DNA from: Candidatus Saccharimonadota bacterium
GTDB lineage: Bacteria > Patescibacteriota > Saccharimonadia > Saccharimonadales > Saccharimonadaceae
DNA length: 64,000 bases
Reading direction: 5' to 3'
Assembly (NCBI GenBank): GCA_017460065.1
Contig: JAFUBT010000009.1
Coordinates: 19,906-83,905, forward strand
The notes below the pieces were generated by a model. The model searched no databases. It was not told the DNA's origin and saw only the letters and a program-made list of their open reading frames with translations. This document shows, piece by piece, positions 17,371-25,928 of the stretch; position 1 is the stretch's first letter; each line of letters opens with the position of its first letter. A program made the translations under genes and the position numbers.

Positions 17371-18879
17371 GCGTTTGCGGCGCTTGGTGGAGGTTTTTGT
17401 CTTGTCGGGGGACTTGTTGGCGTTGGCGGAAGAAGTGGTAATTTTAAAATCTGGCAGAATGGCATGGAGCTGGCTGAGGAGTTTGTGGCGAGCGTGGCGA
17501 CTGGAAATTTTGTCGAGCCAGCCGGGGTTGGGTTTGGAGTTTTTGGTGGTGAGGATTTCGACGACGTCGCCCTGTTGGAGCTTGGTCTTGAGGTCGACCA
17601 TTTTGCCGTTGACGATGGCGCCGGTGCATTGTGCGCCAATTTCGCTGTGGAGCCGATAGGCAAAATCGAGTGGCATGGAGCCTTTGGGGAGGTCGATGAT
17701 GTCGCCCTTGGGGGTGTAGACGAAGATTTTGTCGGCGAAAAGGTTGAGCTTGAGCTTCTTTTGGTCGATTTTTTCGCCAGCGGTAAGCTTGGCGGCGGAT
17801 TCTTGCAGTTCCTTAATCCAGAGGAGGTTGGCGGGTAGTTTGCTGACTCGACCTTCGGTGTAAGCAGAGGTGAGCTTTTGCTCGTTGTAGAAAAAGGTAG
17901 CGGCTAGACCGCGTTCAGCGTAATCGTGCATTTCGCGTGTACGAATTTGGAACTCAACAATCTGTTTGTCGTTAGTAATGACAGTGGTGTGCAGCGACTG
18001 GTAGCCGTTTTGCTTGGGCATGGCGATATAATCTTTGACGCGGCCATCCATGGGATGGAAGAGCGAATGAATGATACCCAATACGAGATAGCAGGTTGTA
18101 GTGTCTTCGACAATAAAGCGCAGGGCGATAATGTCGTAGATACGGTCGATGTTTTGGTCGTATTTGGCGAGTTTTTTATGTAGTGAGTAGATAGATTTGA
18201 CGCGGCCGTCACATTTGTACTTGATGTGCTCGTGTTTGAGCGCTTGCTCGACGGCATTTTGCGCGGCTTGGAGCTTTTTGTTGGCTTTTTTGAGGCGTTC
18301 AGCGGTGAGTTTTTCGAGTTCTTCGTAGCGGCGAGGGTCGACGTACTTAAAGCTGGTTTCTTCGATTTCGACCCGGACGCGCCCCATCTGGAGCCGGTCG
18401 GCTAAGGGCGCAAATACTTCAAGTGATTCGCGGGCGATTTTCTTTTGTTTGTCGGGCGGGAGGGCGCCGAGTGTACGGAGATTGTGAAGGCGATCGGCCA
18501 GCTTGATGATTAAAACACGAATGTCTTGGCCGGTAGCGATTAAGAGTTTGAGCAGATTATCGCCGGTTTGAGGCAAGTATTCGTCGAGATCTTTCATACC
18601 TTTGCGGGCTTTGCCGAGCTTAGTGACGCCGTTGACGAGGAAGGCGACGTCTTTGCCAAATTGGGCTTCGATGTCTTTGAGGGTAAGGGCGGTATCCTCG
18701 ACGGTGTCGTGTAAGATGCCGGCGATAACGGTATCTTCGTCCATGTTCCATTCCTGGAGGATTTTCATGACGGCAAGCGGGTGCGTGATATATGGTTCGC
18801 CGGTTTTGCGGAGTTGGCCGTCATGAGCCTGGGTGGCAAGGTCGATGGCTTGTTTGACGCGAGGGGAAGCTTTAGTCAT
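17362..18879 (-). CDS. rel: RelA/SpoT-type (p)ppGpp synthetase/hydrolase without ACT domain
   Basis: This stringent-response enzyme makes and breaks (p)ppGpp. The 505-aa product has an HD hydrolase domain at about 25-130 with GILHDTVEDT intact, a synthetase domain at about 235-350 (RIYDIIALRF, then GRVKDYIAMPKQNGYQSLHT) and a TGS domain at about 388-450. The C-terminal helical, zinc-finger and ACT domains of full-length Rel (about 730 aa) are missing; the chain ends in a Lys/Ser/Thr-rich tail. Both activities look intact. TGC-TATAAT on the minus strand (18893-18888) ends 8 nt before the ATG. Confidence 0.94.
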   Translation of the reverse strand: MTKASPRVKQAIDLATQAHDGQLRKTGEPYITHPLAVMKILQEWNMDEDTVIAGILHDTVEDTALTLKDIEAQFGKDVAFLVNGVTKLGKARKGMKDLDEYLPQTGDNLLKLLIATGQDIRVLIIKLADRLHNLRTLGALPPDKQKKIARESLEVFAPLADRLQMGRVRVEIEETSFKYVDPRRYEELEKLTAERLKKANKKLQAAQNAVEQALKHEHIKYKCDGRVKSIYSLHKKLAKYDQNIDRIYDIIALRFIVEDTTTCYLVLGIIHSLFHPMDGRVKDYIAMPKQNGYQSLHTTVITNDKQIVEFQIRTREMHDYAERGLAATFFYNEQKLTSAYTEGRVSKLPANLLWIKELQESAAKLTAGEKIDQKKLKLNLFADKIFVYTPKGDIIDLPKGSMPLDFAYRLHSEIGAQCTGAIVNGKMVDLKTKLQQGDVVEILTTKNSKPNPGWLDKISSRHARHKLLSQLHAILPDFKITTSSANANKSPDKTKTSTKRRKRKK

Positions 18880-18887
18880 ATATTACT

Positions 18888-18910
18888 ATTATAGCAGCGT
18901 AGTATATAAT
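18888..18910. promoter_or_regulatory. Divergent leaderless promoters rel / xth
   Basis: Minus TATAAT at 18893-18888 (8 nt before the rel start) and plus TATAAT at 18905-18910 (6 nt before the xth start at 18917). Only 37 bp separate the two start codons. Confidence 0.7.
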
Positions 18911-18916
18911 ATTAAG

Positions 18917-19711
18917 ATGAAGATATATTCTTGGAACGTAAATGGCTTGCGAGCAGTGCTGCGCAAAGGAGCGTTGCAGGATTTTGTAGAAAAATATGCA
19001 CCGGATGTGCTATGTCTGCAAGAGACGAAGGCGCAACAGGGGCAGGCTGAGGTGGATTTTGCGGATTATGAAGAATTATGGAACTCGGCGGAACGAGCAG
19101 GGTATTCTGGCACGGCCATTTTTACAAAGGTAAAGCCAGTGGCGGTGCATTATGATTTTCCGGCGGAAATTGTAGCGCAGATTGATGGCTGGGCAGATCA
19201 ATTTGGCGATGCACGCAAAGAAGGGCGCTGTCTGACGGCGGAATTTGCGGATTTTTACTTGGTAAATGTGTACGTGCCGAATGAAAAGGATGATTTGGGG
19301 CGGCTAAAATACCGTGAGCTGGTGTGGGATAAGGCTTTGTTGGCTTATATGAAGCAGCTTGACGCAACGAAGCCGGTATTGGTGTGCGGAGATTTCAATG
19401 TGGCGCACGAAGAGATTGACCTAGCGCGGCCAAAGCAAAACCAAGGGCATGCTGGTTTCACAGCAGAGGGGCGTCAGGGGATGACGAATTATTTACAGAA
19501 TGGCTTTATCGATACTTTTCGGGTCCTACATCCGAATGACGTACGCTATAGCTGGTGGTCTTATCGGGGCGCAGCACGTGCGAACAATGTGGGGTGGCGG
19601 ATTGATTACTTTTTGGCGTCGGAGCGCCTCTGCGGACGGATTGTGCGGGCAGAGATTTGCGACGAAGTAATGGGCTCGGATCATTGCCCGATTTTACTGG
19701 AGTTGACTTAG
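18917..19711 (+). CDS. xth: Exodeoxyribonuclease III (AP endonuclease)
   Basis: The enzyme cuts DNA at abasic sites in base-excision repair, working downstream of Fpg (7157). The 264-aa protein has all the family blocks: SWNVNGLRAV, CLQETKAQQ, VNVYVPNEK, VCGDFNVAHEEIDL, NNVGWRIDYFLAS and the final GSDHCPILLEL. The upstream frame is open, but the ATG 6 nt after TATAAT gives the normal N-terminus MKIYSWN. The stop overlaps the next start (TAGTG). Confidence 0.97.
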   Translation: MKIYSWNVNGLRAVLRKGALQDFVEKYAPDVLCLQETKAQQGQAEVDFADYEELWNSAERAGYSGTAIFTKVKPVAVHYDFPAEIVAQIDGWADQFGDARKEGRCLTAEFADFYLVNVYVPNEKDDLGRLKYRELVWDKALLAYMKQLDATKPVLVCGDFNVAHEEIDLARPKQNQGHAGFTAEGRQGMTNYLQNGFIDTFRVLHPNDVRYSWWSYRGAARANNVGWRIDYFLASERLCGRIVRAEICDEVMGSDHCPILLELT

Positions 19712-20517
19712 TGGCGGATTTTGATTATTGGCGAAAGCAGGGGGCGAAGCCGCTTTTTCCAGAGGTTGATAGTATGCGACCTGAGCAGCGACGCTTGGCG
19801 GGGAAGATTTTAGTAATTGGCGGTAACAAAGGGGCGTTTTTTGCGGTAGCGCAAGTGGCGCGTGTGGCGCACGAGATTGGGGTGGGCGAGTGCCGGATTT
19901 TGCTGCCAGATTCGTTGAAAAATACCATACCGACTAGTGGGGATGTGTATTTTGCCGAGGCGGAAACGTCGGGTGCTTTTGGGCAAAAATCTTTGGCCGA
20001 AATGCGGCGACAAGCGGCATGGGCTGATGCCGTTGTGTTGGTGGGGGACGTGGGGCGAAATGGCGAGACTTCGGTAGTCTTGGTGGAATTTCTGGCGGAT
20101 TTAGATAAACCAGTGTATCTGGCGCGGGATGCGGTTGATGTGGTGATGAGTGATGCGATGAATTGGGCGCTGCGCGAACAGTCTACGGTCATGTTACTAA
20201 CGATGCCGCAACTACAGAAATTATTACGGGCGTTATATTATCCGAAAGTTGTGACCTTATCGATGCCAACTAACCAGTTGGTCGAATTGCTGCACAAGTT
20301 TACGTTGAGCTACGCGATGGTCGTAACGACGTTGCACAACGAACAGCTGCTGGTGGCGGAGAGGGGCGAAGTAGTGTCGATGCCGCTCGGCGAAAGTTAT
20401 TTGACGCCAATTAGTCTATTCGACGGGAGTTTGGTATTGAAGTTTGCTGCGCTGAGTTTATGGAACCCGAGTTGTCGGGATTTGCAAGTCGTGGCACGCA
20501 GTTGGTTGATGAAATAA
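19711..20517 (+). CDS. NAD(P)HX dehydratase-like (ribokinase-fold) protein
   Basis: The GTG start overlaps the xth stop by 1 nt. The 268-aa product resembles the C-terminal half of YjeF/NNRD: ILVIGGNKGAFFAVAQVA, a short strand CRILLPDS, then ADAVVLVGDVGRNGETSVV. In active enzymes these are GGS-x-x-YxGA, the GPGLG loop and an Asp of the catalytic site in NxGD. Here the glycine-rich phosphate-binding loop is altered and no clear NxGD motif is seen. It may be a diverged repair enzyme for hydrated NAD(P)H or a non-catalytic relative. Co-transcription with xth is likely. Confidence 0.55.
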   Translation: MADFDYWRKQGAKPLFPEVDSMRPEQRRLAGKILVIGGNKGAFFAVAQVARVAHEIGVGECRILLPDSLKNTIPTSGDVYFAEAETSGAFGQKSLAEMRRQAAWADAVVLVGDVGRNGETSVVLVEFLADLDKPVYLARDAVDVVMSDAMNWALREQSTVMLLTMPQLQKLLRALYYPKVVTLSMPTNQLVELLHKFTLSYAMVVTTLHNEQLLVAERGEVVSMPLGESYLTPISLFDGSLVLKFAALSLWNPSCRDLQVVARSWLMK

Positions 20518-20545
20518 AAACCGCCCCCTTGATAGGAGCGGTTTG
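20518..20545. terminator. Hairpin terminator between 19711 gene and pgsA-like gene
   Basis: AAACCGC (about 20518-20524) pairs with GCGGTTT (20538-20544) with an imperfect inner stem. The T-tract is short on the plus strand, while the A-tract before it gives T on the minus strand, so it should work better for the opposing gene. Confidence 0.55.
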
Positions 20546-20554
20546 AGGAGGATG

Positions 20555-21577
20555 TTAGTCGCGCTGGGAATGATTGAGCGCGTAGACGCGTTGATAGTCT
20601 ACGGTGACGCTAGCGAGGCTAAAGATGGCTGCCATTAGCATAACAATGAGGCTGAGGCGCGATAAGCCGTTGACCCAAGTGGGAATGGTAATGTAGGCTG
20701 CAGTTAATCCCAACCAAGCACTAAGCAATAGCATGCGGATTTTGTCGACGAAGCTGGCGCCAATGCCGGCGGGGAGTTTGGCGTAGAAGAGGCAAAACCA
20801 GGCCAGAAACAGTAGATCGCGTCCGAGGACGCAAGCGAGTGCAACGCGATAGACGAAGATCCAGTTAGCCGGCATGGCGATGTTAGCGCCGAGACCAGTT
20901 ATCATCACGAAAGTGATGGCCGTGGGATAAAAAATTAATTTATCTCCAAAGGGGTCGAGAGCCTTGCCGAGTTTGGTGCTCTGGCTAAGCTTGCGGGCTA
21001 ACATGCCGTCTAGAGCGTCCGTGAGGATGGCACAGATCAATAGTATCGTGGCAACGAGGCTACTGTTAGCGTCAAAAGATTGGACGAAATAGATATGCGG
21101 TACCAGCAATGCTGCGGCAATGCGTAAGATTGAAACAGTGTTTGGCGCGCCGATGTTGCGGCGGAGGCCATGGCGTGGTAAATCGTCGAGCCAGCGATGA
21201 TCCTGCCAATCTAGGGCGAGAATAGCCGTCTTGAGCGCGCAATACGTGCAAGTGCCGGCCAATAGGTAGAGTGTCAGGATAGCAATGCTACCGCTGACGA
21301 CGTTTTCGGCGATGAAAGATAGTCCAATGGGTGGCATAGCGATGCCAACAACAACGACGCGCCAGATATTTACCGTTTTGCTGGCGCTTAGGTCAGCAAG
21401 CAAGTCAATCTTGGCGCGAGAGTAGCGAGCGACGATGGTGGTTATTTCGCTGAGTGCGATAATAATCCAAAGATAGCCGCCCGATACAGTGTGCGGTGTA
21501 GCAAACCAGAGTAGACACAGAAACAAGTAGGCGGTCGAGAGACCAATCTCGTCTGTGAAAATGCTGCGGTTTTTCAT
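20555..21577 (-). CDS. CDP-alcohol phosphatidyltransferase (PgsA-like)
   Basis: This integral membrane enzyme joins a CDP-linked lipid to an alcohol, most likely glycerol-3-phosphate or inositol phosphate. The diagnostic D-x2-D-G-x2-A-R-x8-G-x3-D-x3-D motif is complete (DALDGMLARKLSQSTKLGKA then LDPFGDKL). At 340 aa it is almost twice the size of normal PgsA; the first 150 residues add four or five extra membrane helices of unknown role. The alcohol cannot be told by eye. It is leadered, with an AAAAGGAGG Shine-Dalgarno and its own strong promoter (21657-21629). Confidence 0.85.
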   Translation of the reverse strand: MKNRSIFTDEIGLSTAYLFLCLLWFATPHTVSGGYLWIIIALSEITTIVARYSRAKIDLLADLSASKTVNIWRVVVVGIAMPPIGLSFIAENVVSGSIAILTLYLLAGTCTYCALKTAILALDWQDHRWLDDLPRHGLRRNIGAPNTVSILRIAAALLVPHIYFVQSFDANSSLVATILLICAILTDALDGMLARKLSQSTKLGKALDPFGDKLIFYPTAITFVMITGLGANIAMPANWIFVYRVALACVLGRDLLFLAWFCLFYAKLPAGIGASFVDKIRMLLLSAWLGLTAAYITIPTWVNGLSRLSLIVMLMAAIFSLASVTVDYQRVYALNHSQRD

Positions 21578-21628
21578 GTTGATTCCTCCTTTTAAAGTAC
21601 GAGACGAGTAGTCTTAAAGTATCCTTTT

Positions 21629-21657
21629 ATTATAGCACGAAAAAGTGATAAAGTCAA
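21629..21657 (-). promoter_or_regulatory. Promoter of the pgsA-like gene
   Basis: On the minus strand, TTGACT (21657-21652), 17 bp, then TGC-extended TATAAT (21634-21629). The leader is about 45 nt and ends in a strong Shine-Dalgarno. Confidence 0.8.
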
Positions 21658-21711
21658 TAATAACAGGGGTGGAAGCGGGCTTCGCGTTCCCCCCCCATGT
21701 GTAATATAAAA

Positions 21712-21733
21712 TATAGCCCGGTGGGGCTATCTT
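21712..21733 (-). terminator. Terminator of tRNA-Leu(CAA)
   Basis: On the minus strand AGCCCC and GGGCT pair around a short loop, followed by a T-rich tract ATTTTATATT. An eight-C run at 21689-21696 lies beyond it, in noncoding DNA. Confidence 0.6.
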
Positions 21734-21740
21734 TTGAAGC

Positions 21741-21827
21741 TGGTGGGCGAGGAGGGACTTGAACCCTCACGGCATTGCTGCCAACAGATTTTGAGTCTGT
21801 CGTGTATACCAATTTCACCACTCGCCC
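21741..21827 (-). tRNA. tRNA-Leu (anticodon CAA)
   Basis: A full cloverleaf is visible: acceptor GGGCGAG / CTCGCCC, anticodon stem ACAGA / TCTGT with loop CTCAAAA giving CAA, a long class II variable arm, and the T loop TTCAAGT. The CCA end is encoded. It reads UUG codons. Confidence 0.95.
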
Positions 21828-21914
21828 GATTGGCCGGCGCGTCTGATGCGTATCAGATGTGCTAAGACAGACTTATTCTATCATGAAAATAGCGATTGTG
21901 CTAGAATAAGAGCA

Positions 21915-23093
21915 ATGGATAATAACGATGGTGGGATGAGTAGTGCGAGCCGTCAGCAGCGTACAGCGACGGAGTTGGCGCGCAAAAAGGTGCTTGAGGC
22001 CTACCAGGGGCGGGCGCAGGATTATCGGGTGCCTACGGAGACTTCGCCGGCGCCGCAAGTGAAGCAAGAAGATTGGAAGAAATACCATTCGGCGTGGCAG
22101 GATTATTATCAGAAGTATTATGGCGAGTATTACGGCAAAGCGGCGCGTGAATATGTCGCACGTGAGCGTTTGCGCATGGAACGGCAGATGCAAGACAAGA
22201 AACGGCGCGAGCAGGAAATGACGCTAACCGCTCCGCAGGCGCCAGCGAACTTGGCGGCGCAAACGGAGAGTACCGAATCGAAACAGCTGCAGCAGGACTT
22301 TAAGTCACGGATTCAGGCGAAAGCCCGCAAGCGCGCCAAAGAAGTACGCAAATCCAAACATTTTATTCCTCTGACGATTGGGTTAATTGTACTGGTGTTT
22401 AGCCTATTATTGCAGTATAACCAAGTGATCGCGGCGAATATCATTGCTTATATTTCGCCGGGTAATAGCGAAGTGACCGAGATTACCGAGATAGACCCAA
22501 CGGTAGTGGTGGCAGTGCACGAGACGCCAACTCTAATGATCCCAAAACTGAACATTGAAGTGCCGATTAGCTTTGGTTCGCAGACCGATGTAAATTCGAT
22601 GAACGTAGCAATGGCGAATGGGGTGGCGAATTTCTCGATTCGAGGGGCTTCAGCGAAACCGGGGCAGATTGGAAATTTCGTAGTGTCTGGTCATTCGGCG
22701 GGAAACGTGTACGGAGCGAGCGACTATAAGTTTATCTTCTCCGGCTTGACGCGAATGGCAGAGGGGGACAAACTATACGTTGACTATGAGGGGGTGCGTT
22801 ACACTTATCGCGTACAGGGCACGAAAGTGGTTGAACCAACCGACGTGCAGTCGCTAGTGAACATCGCGAACGATAATGAGGGAGTGCCGATGATTACTTT
22901 GATTACTTGTACACCCTTGGGCACGTCGCGTTACCGCTTGCTGGTGTATGGCGAACAGATCAGTCCAAGCTACGAGAACGCGACTACTTCAGCGCCAACA
23001 GATGACGATGCGAGCGCTACGGAAATATCAATGCCAGCCAATCAGGATACGCCCTTTGAGGCGTTTTGGAAATGGTTAACCGGTCAAAATTAA
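21915..23093 (+). CDS. Sortase with long N-terminal cytoplasmic region
   Basis: Sortases cut LPXTG-type motifs and join the protein to the cell wall. The 392-aa product has a catalytic triad in standard context: His260 in VVSGHSAG, Cys332 in LITCTPLG and Arg339 or 341 in SRYRL. The membrane helix lies at about 150-172. The 150 residues before it are unusual for a sortase: charged, Gln-rich, with a Tyr-rich patch (WQDYYQKYYGEYYGK). TGC-TAGAAT at 21902-21907 ends 7 nt before the ATG. The LPKTG protein at 3095 is its likely substrate. The exact class (D/E/F) is unclear. Confidence 0.93.
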   Translation: MDNNDGGMSSASRQQRTATELARKKVLEAYQGRAQDYRVPTETSPAPQVKQEDWKKYHSAWQDYYQKYYGEYYGKAAREYVARERLRMERQMQDKKRREQEMTLTAPQAPANLAAQTESTESKQLQQDFKSRIQAKARKRAKEVRKSKHFIPLTIGLIVLVFSLLLQYNQVIAANIIAYISPGNSEVTEITEIDPTVVVAVHETPTLMIPKLNIEVPISFGSQTDVNSMNVAMANGVANFSIRGASAKPGQIGNFVVSGHSAGNVYGASDYKFIFSGLTRMAEGDKLYVDYEGVRYTYRVQGTKVVEPTDVQSLVNIANDNEGVPMITLITCTPLGTSRYRLLVYGEQISPSYENATTSAPTDDDASATEISMPANQDTPFEAFWKWLTGQN

Positions 23094-23105
23094 TAATTGC
23101 AGAAA

Positions 23106-24680
23106 TTAAATAGTTAACTTGAGACGCTTGAGCGAGTAGACGTAAGTGGGGGCGCTGGCTGCTTCGTCGGTGGTTGCCTCGTCGGTGGCGTCTGGCGCTG
23201 TCTGTTCGTTCTGTTCGAAGAAGTAGAGCCACTCATTGTTGTTGGTGATAACAACGTGATCGGCTTTTTGAGCGTGGTTGATAATTTCGCGGCGGTTGTT
23301 GCCATCGAAGTCGCGGACAATAATTTTGTCGCCAGTGCTTTCCCAGAGCAGATAATTGTCGAGCCATTTGACGGTGGTACTAGTATCGAGTTCGAGGTCA
23401 AAATAGTCTTCGGTTTCGAGGTCGACAGTGGCGACGTCTTTGCCGGACCAGAAGGCGGCAATGCGGCTGCTGCCGTTGACGCTGACTGAGCTGGGGGTAT
23501 AGCCGAGTTTTTCGTGCGTGATGACGCGTTTGAGAGTGGGGCTGTCGGTTTTTTGATAGCTGGGGTATTTGCCGGATACGACATAGATATTGTCGTTGAG
23601 CGCATATGCGAGCCATTCGTCGCCCCAGTAGGTGCCCATCGTAAAGACGATGTGGTCATCGTCTTTGAGCTCAAGGAACTGAACGGCGCCGTCTTCGCCG
23701 TCTTTATAAGTGTAAATGGCGCGCGGACTTGACTCTACGGCATCGTCTGCAGTGGTTTCGGCATCTGGTGTTTCAGTGGTCGATGCGTCGTCGTTCGCTG
23801 AAGTGGTGGCGGCTTTGGCGAGGTAGGCAACAGTATTGCCGTTCTGCGCAAAAGCTTCAACGCCTTGTGCGATGACAGTGGTGGGGTTTTTAGCGTCGTT
23901 GAGATCGAGGAGATAGAGTTTGTCACCTTCGAGGGCCCATAACTTAGAATCAGAACCGCTAAGGGCGTAGACTTGATTAAAGGCGAGATTGAATTTGCTG
24001 GTAAGGTTGATGGTTTTAGCAGCGTCATTAAGATCGAAGAGATACCAGTCGGTACGGTCTTCGTGTAGCCAACGCATGACGACTTTGTTGTTGTTGCTAT
24101 TCCATGATTCGACTGCAAAAGCGCCTTGGCGGGCTTGTTCTGGAGTGACCTGGAGGGCCTGTGTGAGGCTGAGTTTTTTGTGGCTGGTCTCGCTGCCTTG
24201 GAGGCTAATGTAGTGAATGTTGGTATTGTCGGTCTCGGCTGTGAGTAAATGTTTATTATCGTTTGAGTAGGAAATTAATCGCAATGGCCTAAAGCTGTCG
24301 GTGGTGGTAATCTCCTGGTTGATGGGGAAGAGACGAACCCATTCGATGCGTGTGAGCAGGCCGGCACTGAGGTTGATGTGCTTTTGCCAGGTATCAAAGC
24401 CGGATTTGCTGACCTTAATATCGTGTTCGCCGCTGTTGATCATTTTGTTGACTTCGGTGAGCGACAGTAGTTGATTGCCGTCAATCTCGACGGTAGCACG
24501 ACTGGGTTGTGAGGTAACTTGCAGAAGACCGGATTGTTCGAGCTTGCCTTTTTCATTAAAAGAGAAGCCCATGGCGATAAGCATCAGCACGGCAACGATA
24601 GCCACGACGGCGATGCCCATGAAGATGTTGGTAGCGATAATGCGAGCGGAGCGAATCTTTTTCTTTCTTTGTTTGTCCAT
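23106..24680 (-). CDS. PEGA-domain membrane-anchored protein with propeller-like region
   Basis: This 524-aa protein has a short basic N-terminus, one membrane helix (about 15-40) and an extracytoplasmic PEGA domain (LLQVTSQPSRATVEIDGNQ to GEHDIKVSKSGFDTW, about 52-105). PEGA domains are common in S-layer and surface proteins. Residues about 125-500 contain repeated short beta units (SNDNKHLLTAE, NGNTVAYLA, NDNIYVVSG) consistent with a beta-propeller, split by an acidic linker near 320. Its 3' end faces the sortase gene with a 12-nt gap. Ligand unknown. Confidence 0.85.
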   Translation of the reverse strand: MDKQRKKKIRSARIIATNIFMGIAVVAIVAVLMLIAMGFSFNEKGKLEQSGLLQVTSQPSRATVEIDGNQLLSLTEVNKMINSGEHDIKVSKSGFDTWQKHINLSAGLLTRIEWVRLFPINQEITTTDSFRPLRLISYSNDNKHLLTAETDNTNIHYISLQGSETSHKKLSLTQALQVTPEQARQGAFAVESWNSNNNKVVMRWLHEDRTDWYLFDLNDAAKTINLTSKFNLAFNQVYALSGSDSKLWALEGDKLYLLDLNDAKNPTTVIAQGVEAFAQNGNTVAYLAKAATTSANDDASTTETPDAETTADDAVESSPRAIYTYKDGEDGAVQFLELKDDDHIVFTMGTYWGDEWLAYALNDNIYVVSGKYPSYQKTDSPTLKRVITHEKLGYTPSSVSVNGSSRIAAFWSGKDVATVDLETEDYFDLELDTSTTVKWLDNYLLWESTGDKIIVRDFDGNNRREIINHAQKADHVVITNNNEWLYFFEQNEQTAPDATDEATTDEAASAPTYVYSLKRLKLTI

Positions 24681-24824
24681 AAGTTATTAATAATTATAGC
24701 ATTATTGTTCAGGAAAATGTTTATGTTTAAATGCAGAAAAAGTTTGAATAAAAATTTTAAAATGCTTATTGATTTCTCTGAGCTTGTGTTTTAAGATAAC
24801 ATTAGCAGGATAAAGCGAGGTAAA

Positions 24825-25907
24825 ATGGACGGAGTTAAGAGAATTTCGAGAAAAGGTGCGACAACGAACCATGCGAGTTCGATGGACCATCGCCGTCTGC
24901 AAAAGTCATCGACCTTAAACCGTCGTTTTGTGCGACGTCCAGTAGCGAAGGCTCAAACAGCTACTAAGGCTGCTCAGTCTGGACAAACCAAGAAGCAGAC
25001 GCAGCGACAGGCGAGTAAAGCAGGTAGTGCACGTGCGATAGTAACAACTCCGCAAGTCACAAGGAAGGGTGGTTTGATTCAGCGGACAAAGCGGGTGCAG
25101 TTGAATCGCGTACAAGCGACAGGCGTACAGACGAAATCGACGCAAGCCATGCGACAGAAGACGCAAACCATGAAAAGCAAAACGACGGCTGGTGGACAAA
25201 AAGGACAAGCTCGACAGATGCAGAACGCGAAACAAGTAAGCCAACAGCAGGATGTGGGGGTGCAGGATCATAAGTTACTAAAAGTAACGCGAGCACGGAT
25301 GAGCGCGCGGCAGGCGGCAGCACCGGTGCCGATTTCGTCGCAAGAAATGAAGGATCGTGCAATTCAGCAAGCCCTGCAACGTATGCAGAGCGCCGAAAAG
25401 ACCAAGGCTGATTTTGGCCAGCCCAAAGAAAAGAAACTGCATTTTTGGCAGAAAAAGAGTTTTGTGGCGGCAGCCAGTATGGCAATTATCTCGATTGCTT
25501 TGTTGGGGTATTTGGTGAGCTTAAACTTGCCGGATTTATCGGTACGTGTTGCAGCAATGCAAGCGGGTATCGCAAACGCATATCCGAGTTATGTGCCGAG
25601 TAATTATCGTCTGGATGGCCTCGTGAAGGAAGAGAACGGTCGTATTACCATGAACTTCCGCAATGATATCGGCAAAAACTTTACGCTGACCGAAGAGAAA
25701 TCTAGTTGGGATTCAGCAGCGGTGCTGGCGAATTACGTGAAGAAAAACTGGGGCGATGACTATTCGATTGCGAAAGGTCAAGGTTTGACGATTTATGTGT
25801 CGAACTCGAAGGCTGTCTGGGTGAATGGTGGTGTATTGTATATAGTTGACGGTGAAGCTGCAGAGCTTAATTCGAGTGATTTGCACGATATTGCCGTCAG
25901 CCTATAA
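24825..25907 (+). CDS. DUF4367-type exported domain with basic Gln/Lys/Thr-rich tail
   Basis: This 360-aa protein has about 200 residues of very basic, low-complexity sequence rich in Gln, Thr, Lys and Arg, predicted in the cytoplasm, where it could contact nucleic acid. One membrane helix follows (about 213-233), then a C-terminal domain of about 120 residues with the DUF4367 look (YPSYVPSNYRLDGLVKEE, then LTIYVSNSKAVWVNGGVLY). Function unknown. It is leadered with GCGAGGTAAA before the ATG and precedes pgi by 21 nt. Confidence 0.8.
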   Translation: MDGVKRISRKGATTNHASSMDHRRLQKSSTLNRRFVRRPVAKAQTATKAAQSGQTKKQTQRQASKAGSARAIVTTPQVTRKGGLIQRTKRVQLNRVQATGVQTKSTQAMRQKTQTMKSKTTAGGQKGQARQMQNAKQVSQQQDVGVQDHKLLKVTRARMSARQAAAPVPISSQEMKDRAIQQALQRMQSAEKTKADFGQPKEKKLHFWQKKSFVAAASMAIISIALLGYLVSLNLPDLSVRVAAMQAGIANAYPSYVPSNYRLDGLVKEENGRITMNFRNDIGKNFTLTEEKSSWDSAAVLANYVKKNWGDDYSIAKGQGLTIYVSNSKAVWVNGGVLYIVDGEAAELNSSDLHDIAVSL

Positions 25908-25928
25908 GCCTAAAAGAACGGAGGAAAA

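Noticed and set aside
21689..21696. Eight-C homopolymer as a phase-variation switch
   Set aside because: It lies between a gene and a tRNA, outside any promoter spacer or coding frame.
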